DNA of 32,404 bases from Pseudomonas sp. GM21 (GTDB lineage Bacteria; Pseudomonadota; Gammaproteobacteria; Pseudomonadales; Pseudomonadaceae): NCBI RefSeq assembly GCF_000282215.1, contig NZ_AKJS01000152.1:1-32404 (forward strand), in the 5' to 3' direction. Below, piece by piece: positions 15,941 to 23,822 of the stretch (positions within the stretch are counted from its first letter, which is position 1; each line of letters opens with the position of its first letter). The translations under genes and the position numbers were made by a program. The notes beneath the pieces are model-generated. The model worked only from the letters and a program-made list of their open reading frames with translations. It had not been told where the DNA came from and searched no databases.

Positions 15941-16892
15941 GGGGTTGGTCCAGGCGATAGAAACGTTGTGCATTGCCCGCAAACACGGCTTCCTGCACCG
16001 CCCGGCCGTGTGGCGCCAGCATCGCGGCGACGCCATCGGCAATCGTGTCGTAGGACGCACGCAAGCCGGCGACGGGGAAGTTGCTGGCGAACATGCAGCG
16101 CTCGGGGCCGAAGATCTCCAATGCGCTCACCACCACGATCCGGTTGTCGTCGTAGTTCCAAGGCGAGTCTTTCAGGCCAAACTCCGAGAGTTTGATGTGC
16201 ACGTTGGGTTGCATGGCCAGGGCTTCCAAGCCCTTGCGCCAGCGGATCATGCCCTGCGGGCTGCGATCCCAGGCGAAACCGGTGTGGTTGAGCGCGATCT
16301 GCACCTGCGGAAACATGGCCGCGACGTCAGCGGCCTCGACCAGGTGCCACGGTGGCACGCGCAGGTCCCACGACAGGCCATGTCTGGCCAGGCACGAAAA
16401 GCCTTCCAGCCATTTCGGGTCCTGCATGGTGCCCTTGGCGCCGGCTATCGAAACCTCCGGCGAGGCCGAGGTCACCGGTTTGGAGCGTATGCCTTTGACC
16501 AGCGGCCGGGCAGCCTGAGCCGCGAGAATTTCCGCGCTGTCCTCACGATCGAACCAGGCATGGGCAACGATGGCATTAGGGAAGCCGTAACGGGCATTCA
16601 CCTGCTCCAGCCAGCGTGTTTCGGCAACCTGCTCATCGCGAGCACGTTCTGCCTCGACATGCACGGTGCCCACTAATCGTTGATTTTCGCTCAGGGCGAG
16701 AAAGTTTTCCGGCAAGAAGTCATGGCAAAGGCTGCGATAGTCACCGAGGAAAAAATCCTCGTGATACTCGTCCTGCAGCCAGGGATAGCGACCATTGTCC
16801 AAGTCCCACAAATGGTGGTGAGCATCGACAATCGGCAGCGCATTCTCGGCAGCCAGGTTGGGCAAGCCGTTGCGTTCGTGCAGCGTGATCAT
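15933..16892 (-). CDS. COG3618 amidohydrolase/lactonase, paralog 1
   Basis: A 319-residue TIM-barrel protein. DAHHHLWD gives the strand-1 metal ligands His25 and His27, followed by YPWLQDEYHEDFFLGDYRSL, KGIRSKPV, ALNHTGFAWDRSPQG and CMFASNFPVAG. As in paralog 2, the strand-8 position reads Asn. COG3618 enzymes hydrolyse sugar-acid lactones or 2-pyrone-4,6-dicarboxylate; the substrate here is unknown. AGGGA lies seven bases before the ATG. It starts 14 bp after the thioesterase stop. The two paralogs may act on different stereoisomers or sequential intermediates, or form a hetero-oligomer. Confidence 0.82.
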   Translation of the reverse strand: MITLHERNGLPNLAAENALPIVDAHHHLWDLDNGRYPWLQDEYHEDFFLGDYRSLCHDFLPENFLALSENQRLVGTVHVEAERARDEQVAETRWLEQVNARYGFPNAIVAHAWFDREDSAEILAAQAARPLVKGIRSKPVTSASPEVSIAGAKGTMQDPKWLEGFSCLARHGLSWDLRVPPWHLVEAADVAAMFPQVQIALNHTGFAWDRSPQGMIRWRKGLEALAMQPNVHIKLSEFGLKDSPWNYDDNRIVVVSALEIFGPERCMFASNFPVAGLRASYDTIADGVAAMLAPHGRAVQEAVFAGNAQRFYRLDQPHG

Positions 16893-16906
16893 GACGGCGT
16901 CCCTGC

Positions 16907-17365
16907 TCAGCGCGACGCGGCGAATTGGGAAGGGTTGAGTGCGCCGTCTTCGACTTCTCCGGCGACGGCAGCCTCGGCTTTGGCCTGAACGCGGGTGCGC
17001 AGTTTGGCGACGTTCACCACGACCCGGGTATGTGCCGCCGTTGCCACTAGCTCGACGTCATCGCGCACTTCGACATTGAAGGTAACGCTGCGACCCTCAA
17101 TCCGGGTGACGGTGGCGACAATGCTCACCGACATGCCCAGCAACGTGGCACCCACGTGGCGGATATCCACCGCCGCCCCTACGGTGTTTTCACCGTCATC
17201 AAGGTAGGTCAGCAAGTAATCGAGGCAGGTCTGCTCGATGTCGTCCACCAGCCGGGGCGTGGCGTAGATGCGCAAGTCCTCTCCCAGAAAGGAAATGGTG
17301 CGTTCCTTGTCGACGATCAGTTGGCGTTCGGTGGCGTTGCCTGCTTCCAGTGTCGAGAAATTCAT
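16907..17365 (-). CDS. FlK-type hotdog acyl-CoA thioesterase
   Basis: A 152-residue single hotdog domain. The core ENTVGAAVDIRHVGATLLGMSVSIVATVTRIEGRSVTFNVEV, followed by HTRVVVN, follows the fluoroacetyl-CoA thioesterase (FlK) pattern, with Thr near residue 58 and the His of 'DIRH' in the usual places. It should release CoA from a small acyl-CoA. Start ATG 17365 has GAGG five to six bases upstream; the longer ATG start at 17455 overlaps the permease gene's end. With the CoA-transferase and crotonase in the same operon, it may hydrolyse the final or a dead-end CoA ester. Confidence 0.82.
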   Translation of the reverse strand: MNFSTLEAGNATERQLIVDKERTISFLGEDLRIYATPRLVDDIEQTCLDYLLTYLDDGENTVGAAVDIRHVGATLLGMSVSIVATVTRIEGRSVTFNVEVRDDVELVATAAHTRVVVNVAKLRTRVQAKAEAAVAGEVEDGALNPSQFAASR

Positions 17366-17432
17366 AACAGCCTCGTGTTTGAGTGTGTAGAGAGCCGCAG
17401 CGGCGACTCTGCGCTGGAATAACAAAGGGTGA

Positions 17433-19331
17433 TTAGCGAGTCGGCAGGAATCCAATGGAGACCCAAGGCACGGCGATCAGCACCGCCAAGGCCACAACCA
17501 GTGCGCCGAGATACGGCCAGACCCGACGCATGGCGCCGCTGGGGTCGACCTTGGCGATTGCGCATGCCGCATAGAAACCCACGCCAAACGGCGGTGCGAA
17601 CAGCCCCAGACCCATGGAGAAGATCGCCACCATCGCGTAGTGCACGTCGTTGATGCCCATGGTCTTGGCAATCGGAAACAGCAGCGGCCCGAACAACACG
17701 ATGGCCGGGATGCCTTCCAGAAAACTGCCCAGGAGAATGAACGCCACGGCGGAGATGATCAGGAAGCCCATCGCGCCACCCGGCACTGTCGACATCACTT
17801 GCGCCAATTGATGGGAGAAGCCGGACTGGGTCAGTGCCCAGGCCATGGCGGTCGCGCTGCCGATGATGATCAGGATCGCGCCGGACAACGAAGCGGTGCT
17901 GACCAAAATCGGGTACAGACGTCGCCAGTCAAAGCAGCGGTAGCACAACAAACCGACGATGAAGGTGTACGCCACGCCGATGGCGGCGACTTCGGTGGCG
18001 GTCGCGACACCTTCAACCACGGCGGTGCGGATCACGAATGGCAGGGCCAGTGCGGGAAGCGCGACCAGCAATGAGTGGCCGATTTCCTTGCCGGTGGCGC
18101 GTTGACCGGTGGAGGCGTCACGCTTGCGGTTTTTCCACCAGACCACGGCCGCCATGGCAATTGCCCCGACGACTGCCGGCATGAACCCACCGGTAAACAA
18201 CGCGGAGATGGACACGCCGGTCACCGAACCGATGGTGATCAGTACCAGGCTGGGCGGAATGGTTTCCGACATCGCACCGGACGCATTGAGCATGGCGACC
18301 AGTTCGTGTTCATCCTCACCGCGTTTCTTCATTTCCGGAAACAGCGCTGGGGCGATGGCCGCCATGTCGGCAGCCTTGGAGCCGGAAATACCGGAAATCA
18401 GGTAAATGGCACCGATCAGTACATAGGACAGACCGCCACGCACATGGCCGATCAATGAGCACAGAAAGCGGATCATCGCGCGGGCCATACCCATGGCTTC
18501 GATCAATGCGCCCAAAAACACGAACAACGGAATGGCCAGCAGAATCAGGCTCGCCATGCCTTCGTCCATCCGCCCGACGACCAGGGTCATCGGTGTGCTG
18601 GTCATGGTTGACAGGTAGGCCACCGTCGCGAGGCCGAACGCGACCATGATTGGCACGCCAATGACGATCATCGCCATCACGCCGATCATGAAAAAGATCA
18701 CCAGATTCCAGTTGCCCATCAGCAGCATCCAGCTTTCAGCCACCCACAACAGCGCGGCCAGTGAGGCCAGCATCGCCACCGACACCGAAAAGTCGATCAA
18801 CCGGGCACTGGTCAACAGCCGAGCGACACAGGTCATCAGCATCAGGCTCAGACCGACCGCGATGGCCGACACACGAAAGGCGTTGGGGATTTCGAGGGCG
18901 GCCGTCGTGATGATCCACTCGTCGCTGACGTACTCCCAGGCCGGCGTGAACAACAGCCCGATGAACGTGACCACAATCACCGCGCCCAAGGTGTCGATAA
19001 AGGCGCGTTTTTCCGCCGGCAGGTGCCCGATGAATGAGGTCAGGCGCATGTGCTCGCCCCGACGCATCGCCACCACGGAGCCGAGCATCGCCAGCCACAG
19101 AAACAGCAACGAGGCGAGTTCATCACCCCAGACAATGGGCTGATTAAGCACATATCGGGAGAACACGTTGCAAAACAGCAACGTGACTTCGATGACCACC
19201 AGCAACGCCGCGCTGCCTTCGGTCAACCAGCGCAGCCCCGTGTCCAAAACACGACCGAGACGAAACGAGGCTTGATGGGGGCTGAGTCCTTCAGCGGGAG
19301 AAACATCCGTCATTGGTAGTTCGCTTTTCAT
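17433..19331 (-). CDS. TRAP transporter permease, DctQ-DctM fusion
   Basis: A 632-residue membrane protein. Residues about 25-190 are the small DctQ-type subunit (four helices, with SRYVLNQPIVWGDELASLLFLW motif). From about 210 onward it is the large DctM-type subunit of the Na+- or proton-driven transporter, with GVPIMVAFGLAT, PLFVFLGALIEAMGMARAMI, SGISGSKAADMAAIAPALFPEM, SETIPPSLVLITIGSVTGVS and a final GLFAPPFGVGFYAACAIAKV. Fusion of the two subunits occurs in part of the family. It works with the binding protein encoded 15 bp upstream. The start at 19331 has GGAG eight bases ahead. Likely cargo: a carboxylate. Confidence 0.92.
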   Translation of the reverse strand: MKSELPMTDVSPAEGLSPHQASFRLGRVLDTGLRWLTEGSAALLVVIEVTLLFCNVFSRYVLNQPIVWGDELASLLFLWLAMLGSVVAMRRGEHMRLTSFIGHLPAEKRAFIDTLGAVIVVTFIGLLFTPAWEYVSDEWIITTAALEIPNAFRVSAIAVGLSLMLMTCVARLLTSARLIDFSVSVAMLASLAALLWVAESWMLLMGNWNLVIFFMIGVMAMIVIGVPIMVAFGLATVAYLSTMTSTPMTLVVGRMDEGMASLILLAIPLFVFLGALIEAMGMARAMIRFLCSLIGHVRGGLSYVLIGAIYLISGISGSKAADMAAIAPALFPEMKKRGEDEHELVAMLNASGAMSETIPPSLVLITIGSVTGVSISALFTGGFMPAVVGAIAMAAVVWWKNRKRDASTGQRATGKEIGHSLLVALPALALPFVIRTAVVEGVATATEVAAIGVAYTFIVGLLCYRCFDWRRLYPILVSTASLSGAILIIIGSATAMAWALTQSGFSHQLAQVMSTVPGGAMGFLIISAVAFILLGSFLEGIPAIVLFGPLLFPIAKTMGINDVHYAMVAIFSMGLGLFAPPFGVGFYAACAIAKVDPSGAMRRVWPYLGALVVALAVLIAVPWVSIGFLPTR

Positions 19332-19346
19332 GACCTTGTCTCCGAC

Positions 19347-20390
19347 TTAGGACAGTTGACCTGCGTACTGCTCGAGCAAGCTCCAGGCTTCGGCGCCGTA
19401 TTTTTCCTTCCACTGGGTGTAGAAGCCCTTGGATTGGAGATCAGCCCTGAACAATGAACGATCGACTTTGTTGAAGCTGATGCCGTGGGCGGTCAGGGAT
19501 GGTTCCAGGCTGGAGTTGAGGTCTATGACCTGCTGACGCTGGACCAGCGCGGCGGCGTTGATTTGTCGGGAAACGATTTCCTGCACGTCCGCTGGCAGTT
19601 TTGGAAAGGTCTTGCCCGACGCGACGATCCAGAAGCCACCCCAAATGTGGTCGGTCATGGAGCAGTATTTCTGCACTTCATAGAAGCGTGCGGACTCGAC
19701 CACCACCAATGGGTTCTCCTGGCCGTCGACGACTTTGGTCTGCAAGGCCGAGTAGGTTTCGTTGATGCTGATGCCGGTCGGGGAGGCGCCGAGGGCGCTG
19801 AACATGGAGGTCCATAGCGGGCTGACCAATACACGCAGTTTGAAGCCGGCCAAGTCTTGTGGGGTGTGGATCGGTCGCGTCGAGCTGGTGATCTGGCGGA
19901 AGCCGTTGTTCCAGACTTTCTCCATCGGGATCAGGCCCACTTTCTCGGTCTTGGCGCGCACGTGTTCGCCGAGCTTGCCGTCCAGCGCAGCCCAGACACT
20001 GTCGTAGTCCTTGAACGCGAACGGCATGCTTTCAATGGACATGGCCGGGACCAGCGTGGAGAGAATCGCGCCTGGCAACGGAATAAAATCAATGGCCCCG
20101 GCGCGTACCTGGGACAGCATGTCGGTATCGCCGCCCATGGCGCCGTTGGCGTATATCTGAAGATCCACCGCACCGTTGGTTTCGGCCTTGATGGCTTCGG
20201 AAGCGGCCTTCATCTGTTTATTCAGCGGATGGGTGTCGGGCAGGCTGCTGGTATAGCGCAGCACAATGGGTTTGTTTGCGGCGAAGACGCGCGAAGGCAG
20301 CAGGTTGGCGGCGACAGCGCCGCCCACGGTAACGCCGGCAGACACTAAAAATGATCGGCGGCTGACGGACTCGGTCAAGATACGGCTCAT
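19347..20390 (-). CDS. TRAP transporter substrate-binding protein (DctP family)
   Basis: A 347-residue periplasmic solute receptor. The N-terminus has a Tat-type signal (SVSRRSFLVSAG, Arg11-Arg12), with likely cleavage after SRVFA at residue 37. The mature part follows the DctP pattern: VLRYTSSLPDTHPLNKQ, QIYANGAMGGDTDMLSQVRAGAIDFI, and GFKLRVLVSPLWTSMFSALGASPTGISINETYSALQTKVVDGQENP, which holds the Arg that usually grips the substrate carboxylate (LRV region, about residue 169) and the helix leading to it. AAGG precedes the ATG. It delivers substrate to the fused permease encoded next. Confidence 0.92.
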   Translation of the reverse strand: MSRILTESVSRRSFLVSAGVTVGGAVAANLLPSRVFAANKPIVLRYTSSLPDTHPLNKQMKAASEAIKAETNGAVDLQIYANGAMGGDTDMLSQVRAGAIDFIPLPGAILSTLVPAMSIESMPFAFKDYDSVWAALDGKLGEHVRAKTEKVGLIPMEKVWNNGFRQITSSTRPIHTPQDLAGFKLRVLVSPLWTSMFSALGASPTGISINETYSALQTKVVDGQENPLVVVESARFYEVQKYCSMTDHIWGGFWIVASGKTFPKLPADVQEIVSRQINAAALVQRQQVIDLNSSLEPSLTAHGISFNKVDRSLFRADLQSKGFYTQWKEKYGAEAWSLLEQYAGQLS

Positions 20391-20444
20391 GATGTTTACC
20401 TTCTTGTTTTTGTTTTAATAAGTGGATTCAGGCTTTGGAGCAGG

Positions 20445-21653
20445 TCAGGACGCCAGCGCCACCACCGCCTGGGAGCGAATCAATTCGTCGATTTCATCGT
20501 CCGCATAACCACTTTCTTTCAGTACTTCGCGGGTGTGTTCGCCCAGCAGGGGAGCCGGGCGGCTGGTGGAGGGCGCGGCGTTGTCCATGTCGGAGAAGTG
20601 AATTGGCAGCCCCATGCCGCGCACCCGGCCTTCGGTGGGGTGTTCGGTTTCCACGACCATGCCGCGTGCCTTGGTTTGCGGATGATCCAGCGCTGCCGCG
20701 ACATCGAGTACCGGCCCGGCAGGCAGGCCGAGGTTGTCGAATAGCACCATCCATTCATCGGTGGTGCGCGCGACCAGCACTTCATTGAGGATTTCCACCA
20801 GAGCCAGACGGTGCTCCATGCGCAGCGCGTTGCTGGCGAAGCGTGGGTCGGCTTTGAGTTGTGGGACGGCGAGCGCCTCCACCAGTCGTTCGTAGTTGGC
20901 CTGGTTGGCGGCTCCGATATTGATCCAGCCATCCGCCGTGCGGAATACCTGATACGGCGCACTGGTGGAATTGGCCGAACCCATTTTTGGCAGGAGAGTG
21001 CCGTCGGCGAAATACGCCGCCGCCGGCCAGTACATTTGTTGCAAGCCGGCTTCGAACAGCGAGGTGTCAACCATCTGCCCGAGACCGGTTTTCTGCTTGG
21101 CGGCGTAGGCTGCGCAAATGCCGAGTGCGGCGAGGATGCCGGAATTGATGTCGGCCACCGGCGAACCAGCCTTGACCGGCTCACGCCCGGCTTCACCGGT
21201 CATGCTCATCATGCCACTCATGCCCTGGGCGATCAGGTCGAAGCCGCCTTTGTCGCCGAACGGCCCGCTACGTCCGAATCCGGAAATCGCGCAGTAAATC
21301 AGCCCTGGATTGAGGGTTTTCAGGGTTTCATAACCCAGGCCGAATTTCTCCATGGTGCCGGCGCGGTAGTTTTCCGTGACCACGTCGGCGTCCATCAACA
21401 GGCGACGCAACACGTCGCGTCCACCCTCGGTCTTGAGGTTCAGGCCGATGCCGCGCTTGTTGCGATTAACCACCATGAACGAGGCGGATTCGCCACTGGC
21501 CATGATCGGCGAGAAGCGGCGCGAATCATCGCCGTCCGGGACTTTCTCGACCTTCACCACGTCGGCGCCCATATCAGCCAGCATCATGCCGCACACCGGC
21601 CCGGACATGATGTGGGCCAGTTCTACCACGCGCATTCCTGTCAGCGGTCCCAT
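20445..21653 (-). CDS. CaiB/BaiF family CoA-transferase
   Basis: A 402-residue class III CoA-transferase. ELAHIMSGPVCGMMLADMGADVVKVE (11-36) binds CoA, NRNKRGIGLNLKTEGGRD (63-80) follows, and Asp168 in PVADINSGILAALG is the catalytic carboxylate. The C-terminal half has GWINIGAANQANYERLVEAL and GLPAGPVLDVA. Such enzymes move CoA from one acid (often succinyl-CoA) to another, activating a carboxylate without ATP. The ATG lies one base after the crotonase stop, and its ribosome-binding site (AAGGGGAAA) is inside the crotonase 3' end, so the two are translationally coupled and probably act in sequence. Confidence 0.92.
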   Translation of the reverse strand: MGPLTGMRVVELAHIMSGPVCGMMLADMGADVVKVEKVPDGDDSRRFSPIMASGESASFMVVNRNKRGIGLNLKTEGGRDVLRRLLMDADVVTENYRAGTMEKFGLGYETLKTLNPGLIYCAISGFGRSGPFGDKGGFDLIAQGMSGMMSMTGEAGREPVKAGSPVADINSGILAALGICAAYAAKQKTGLGQMVDTSLFEAGLQQMYWPAAAYFADGTLLPKMGSANSTSAPYQVFRTADGWINIGAANQANYERLVEALAVPQLKADPRFASNALRMEHRLALVEILNEVLVARTTDEWMVLFDNLGLPAGPVLDVAAALDHPQTKARGMVVETEHPTEGRVRGMGLPIHFSDMDNAAPSTSRPAPLLGEHTREVLKESGYADDEIDELIRSQAVVALAS

Positions 21654-21654
21654 G

Positions 21655-22434
21655 TCATTTCCCCTTGAATTGTGGTTTGGCTTTCTCGATGAAAGCGTTC
21701 AGACCGATCTGGAAATCGTCTGTGTCGTAGCAGAAGTAGCTGGTGTCGACCTGATCGGCGGTGGGTGCCATGCCGGTCTCAAGCTGACGTGCGGCCTGGC
21801 GATGCCAGCGGGCAACGAGGGGCGCGCCGTTGATGATGCGTTTGGCGGTGGCGAGGGTTTCGGACTCGACTTCTGCATCAGGCACGACGCGGGTGACGAG
21901 GTTTTTCACGTAGGCATCGTTGGCGTCGAGAATGCGGCCTTCGAGGAGGATTTCCAGGGTGGTCGAGCGTCCAGCCAGCGCCACCAGCCCGGCCATTTCG
22001 TCATACGACATGACCAGCCCGAGCTTGCCGACCGGTGCGCCGAAGCGGCTGGAGGTGCCGCAGATGCGCAGGTCGCAGAGCGCCGCGATTTCCAGGCCAC
22101 CACCGACGCACACGCCGTGGATCATCGCGATTACCGGGTGTGGGCAGTCGGCAACCGCCCGCATCGCCGCCGAGGTGACCTCGGCATAGCCTCGGGCTTG
22201 CGCCTGATTGGCGCGCACGTTTGCAAATTCGCCGACATCGGCGCCGGCGGCAAACGCCTGTTCACCTGCGCCGCGCAACACCACGCAACGTACGCTGAGA
22301 TCGGCGGACAACTCGGTCATGACATCACCCAGGTCCCGCCACATGGACAGTGTCAGGGCGTTCATTTTCCCCGGGTGGCTGAGTGTGACGATGGCAATGG
22401 CATCTTGCCGTTCGATAAGGACGGTGGGCTTCAT
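21655..22434 (-). CDS. Crotonase-superfamily protein (enoyl-CoA hydratase/isomerase type)
   Basis: From ATG 22434 it is 259 residues, the normal crotonase length. Oxyanion-hole elements are AAGADV (62-67) and HGVCVGGGLEIAALCD (106-121), in which Glu115 corresponds to the first catalytic Glu of enoyl-CoA hydratase (E144 in rat). The second catalytic Glu (E164 in rat, in 'QPE') reads Val/Gly here (FGAPVGKLGL), so simple hydration is doubtful and isomerisation, decarboxylation or another crotonase reaction is possible. The long reading frame back to 22599 overlaps the alcohol dehydrogenase gene and lacks crotonase features, so it is rejected. The Shine-Dalgarno is weak (CGGAA). Confidence 0.85.
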   Translation of the reverse strand: MKPTVLIERQDAIAIVTLSHPGKMNALTLSMWRDLGDVMTELSADLSVRCVVLRGAGEQAFAAGADVGEFANVRANQAQARGYAEVTSAAMRAVADCPHPVIAMIHGVCVGGGLEIAALCDLRICGTSSRFGAPVGKLGLVMSYDEMAGLVALAGRSTTLEILLEGRILDANDAYVKNLVTRVVPDAEVESETLATAKRIINGAPLVARWHRQAARQLETGMAPTADQVDTSYFCYDTDDFQIGLNAFIEKAKPQFKGK

Positions 22435-22448
22435 GATTGTTCCGCAAG

Positions 22449-22465
22449 CGTCGGCTTGGCCGACG
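22449..22465. other. Short hairpin ahead of the crotonase gene
   Basis: CGTCGGC pairs with GCCGACG (7 bp, 3-nt loop) in the 73-bp gap between the alcohol dehydrogenase and crotonase genes. There is no U-tract; it may modulate expression within the operon. Confidence 0.4.
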
Positions 22466-22507
22466 ACGCGGATACCTCCTGATTTATTGTTGTTGGATAG
22501 TGGTTGC

Positions 22508-23647
22508 TTACAGCGATTGTTCGAGCATCGACAGGTAATCCGCAGAAGAGGCTTCGCGGGGGTTGGTCTTGTGGCTGTGATCGTGCAATGCACCTTCAAC
22601 GATGCCGGCGAACAGGCTTTCGTCGACGCCGATCTCGCTCAGGCGGGTCGGCAAGCCCAGGCGTCGGGTCATGTCTTCGATGGCGGCACCGATATTGGCC
22701 CCGGCTTCGAGGCCCATGGCGTGCCGCAAGCGTTCCAGCTTGCGTTCATCGCGAACGGTGGGTGCATTGGCGTTGAAGTCCACGACGGCAGGTAGAAAGA
22801 TCGCGTTCAAGGTGCCGTGGTGCAGCCTCGGATTAATGCCGCCCAAGGCATGGGACAAGCTGTGTACGCAGCCCAGTCCTTTCTGGAAGGCCAGCGCTCC
22901 CTGCATCGATGCGCTCATCATGTTCATGCGGGCTTCCCGGTCACCGGGTTCGGTTGTGGCGCGCTCGATGTGTTCCCAGGCGCGCCACAAGCCATCAAGG
23001 GCAATGCCATCGGCTGCAGGATTGAAGGCCGGCGCCATGAATGTCTCGATGCAATGGGCAATAGCGTCCATGCCGGTTGCGGCGGTCAGCATCGGTGGCA
23101 AGCCGAGGGTCAGTTCCGGGTCGCAGATGGCAACGCGAGGCACTACGAATGGTGAGATGACACCCACCTTGCGACCATCGTCGAGGATCAGGATGGCGCC
23201 TCGGCCGACTTCACTGCCGGTGCCCGCGGTGGTGGGAATGGCAATCAGCGGCGCGGTGGCAGTCGTGATGCGATCCAGCCCGCCTTCGATCACTGCAAAG
23301 CTTTGCAGGGGACCCTCGTGAGTGGCGCAAACCGCGACGCCTTTGGCCAGATCGATCGAAGATCCGCCGCCGACCGCGATGATGCCGTTGCACTCGCCGA
23401 GGTGATACTGCGCAACGGCTTCACGCACGGCGTGTTCGTTCGGGTTGGGCGGCGTGGAATCGAAAATCGTTGGCATACGTGCAGCGCCGAGGGCCGCGAC
23501 GACCTTGTCGACGATGCCAGCGTTGCGCACGCCGATGTCAGTCACAATCAATGGCCGGGTAATACCCGCGCGCTCGGCTTCAGCGGCCAGATGAGCGAGG
23601 CTGTCGTAGCCAAACTGGATTTTTGTGACGTAATTGATGAGGGACAT
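22508..23647 (-). CDS. Iron-type (group III) alcohol dehydrogenase
   Basis: A 379-residue Fe-ADH. The NAD-binding motif is VGGGSSIDLAKG (92-103). Metal ligands by comparison with FucO are Asp194, His198, His262 and His277 (MDAIAHCIETF, then CVHSLSHALGG, then LHHGTLNA); IPTTAGTGSEVG (138-148) is characteristic. Relatives include 4-hydroxybutyrate dehydrogenase, 1,3-propanediol dehydrogenase, maleylacetate reductase and lactaldehyde reductase. With the downstream semialdehyde-type dehydrogenase and lactonases, oxidation of a hydroxy acid to a semialdehyde is the most coherent role, though reduction is possible. It is the first gene of the minus-strand operon, divergent from the LysR gene. Confidence 0.9.
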   Translation of the reverse strand: MSLINYVTKIQFGYDSLAHLAAEAERAGITRPLIVTDIGVRNAGIVDKVVAALGAARMPTIFDSTPPNPNEHAVREAVAQYHLGECNGIIAVGGGSSIDLAKGVAVCATHEGPLQSFAVIEGGLDRITTATAPLIAIPTTAGTGSEVGRGAILILDDGRKVGVISPFVVPRVAICDPELTLGLPPMLTAATGMDAIAHCIETFMAPAFNPAADGIALDGLWRAWEHIERATTEPGDREARMNMMSASMQGALAFQKGLGCVHSLSHALGGINPRLHHGTLNAIFLPAVVDFNANAPTVRDERKLERLRHAMGLEAGANIGAAIEDMTRRLGLPTRLSEIGVDESLFAGIVEGALHDHSHKTNPREASSADYLSMLEQSL

Positions 23648-23822
23648 GATTCACCACAAGTTATATAGGATTGTTGTTGTTGCAATCGGTCGGGGGCAGG
23701 AGAGCGTTTGCTCTCGGGTCAAACCCATTGCATTGCCTGGTTGTGGGGTGGACTATAGGGGCGTCGCGGCTAGCCTCGATACTGACAACTTTCGATACCT
23801 CTATAACTTTTAGTTAATCCAG
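23648..23822. promoter_or_regulatory. Divergent control region of the catabolic operon and its LysR gene
   Basis: A 175-bp region between divergent starts, the classical layout for a LysR regulator and its target. Two direct copies of TCGATAC (23776-23782 and 23792-23798, 16 bp apart) lie near the LysR side and are candidate binding half-sites. A 6-bp hairpin (GAGAGC / GCTCTC, 23700-23715) sits in the leader of the operon. A TATATA (near 23661-23666) is close to the operon start but without a convincing -35. Confidence 0.5.

Noticed and set aside
23648..23822. A sigma-54 promoter (GG-N10-GC) for the catabolic operon
   Set aside because: I found no convincing GG/GC pair at the right spacing, and the control gene is LysR, not a sigma-54 activator.
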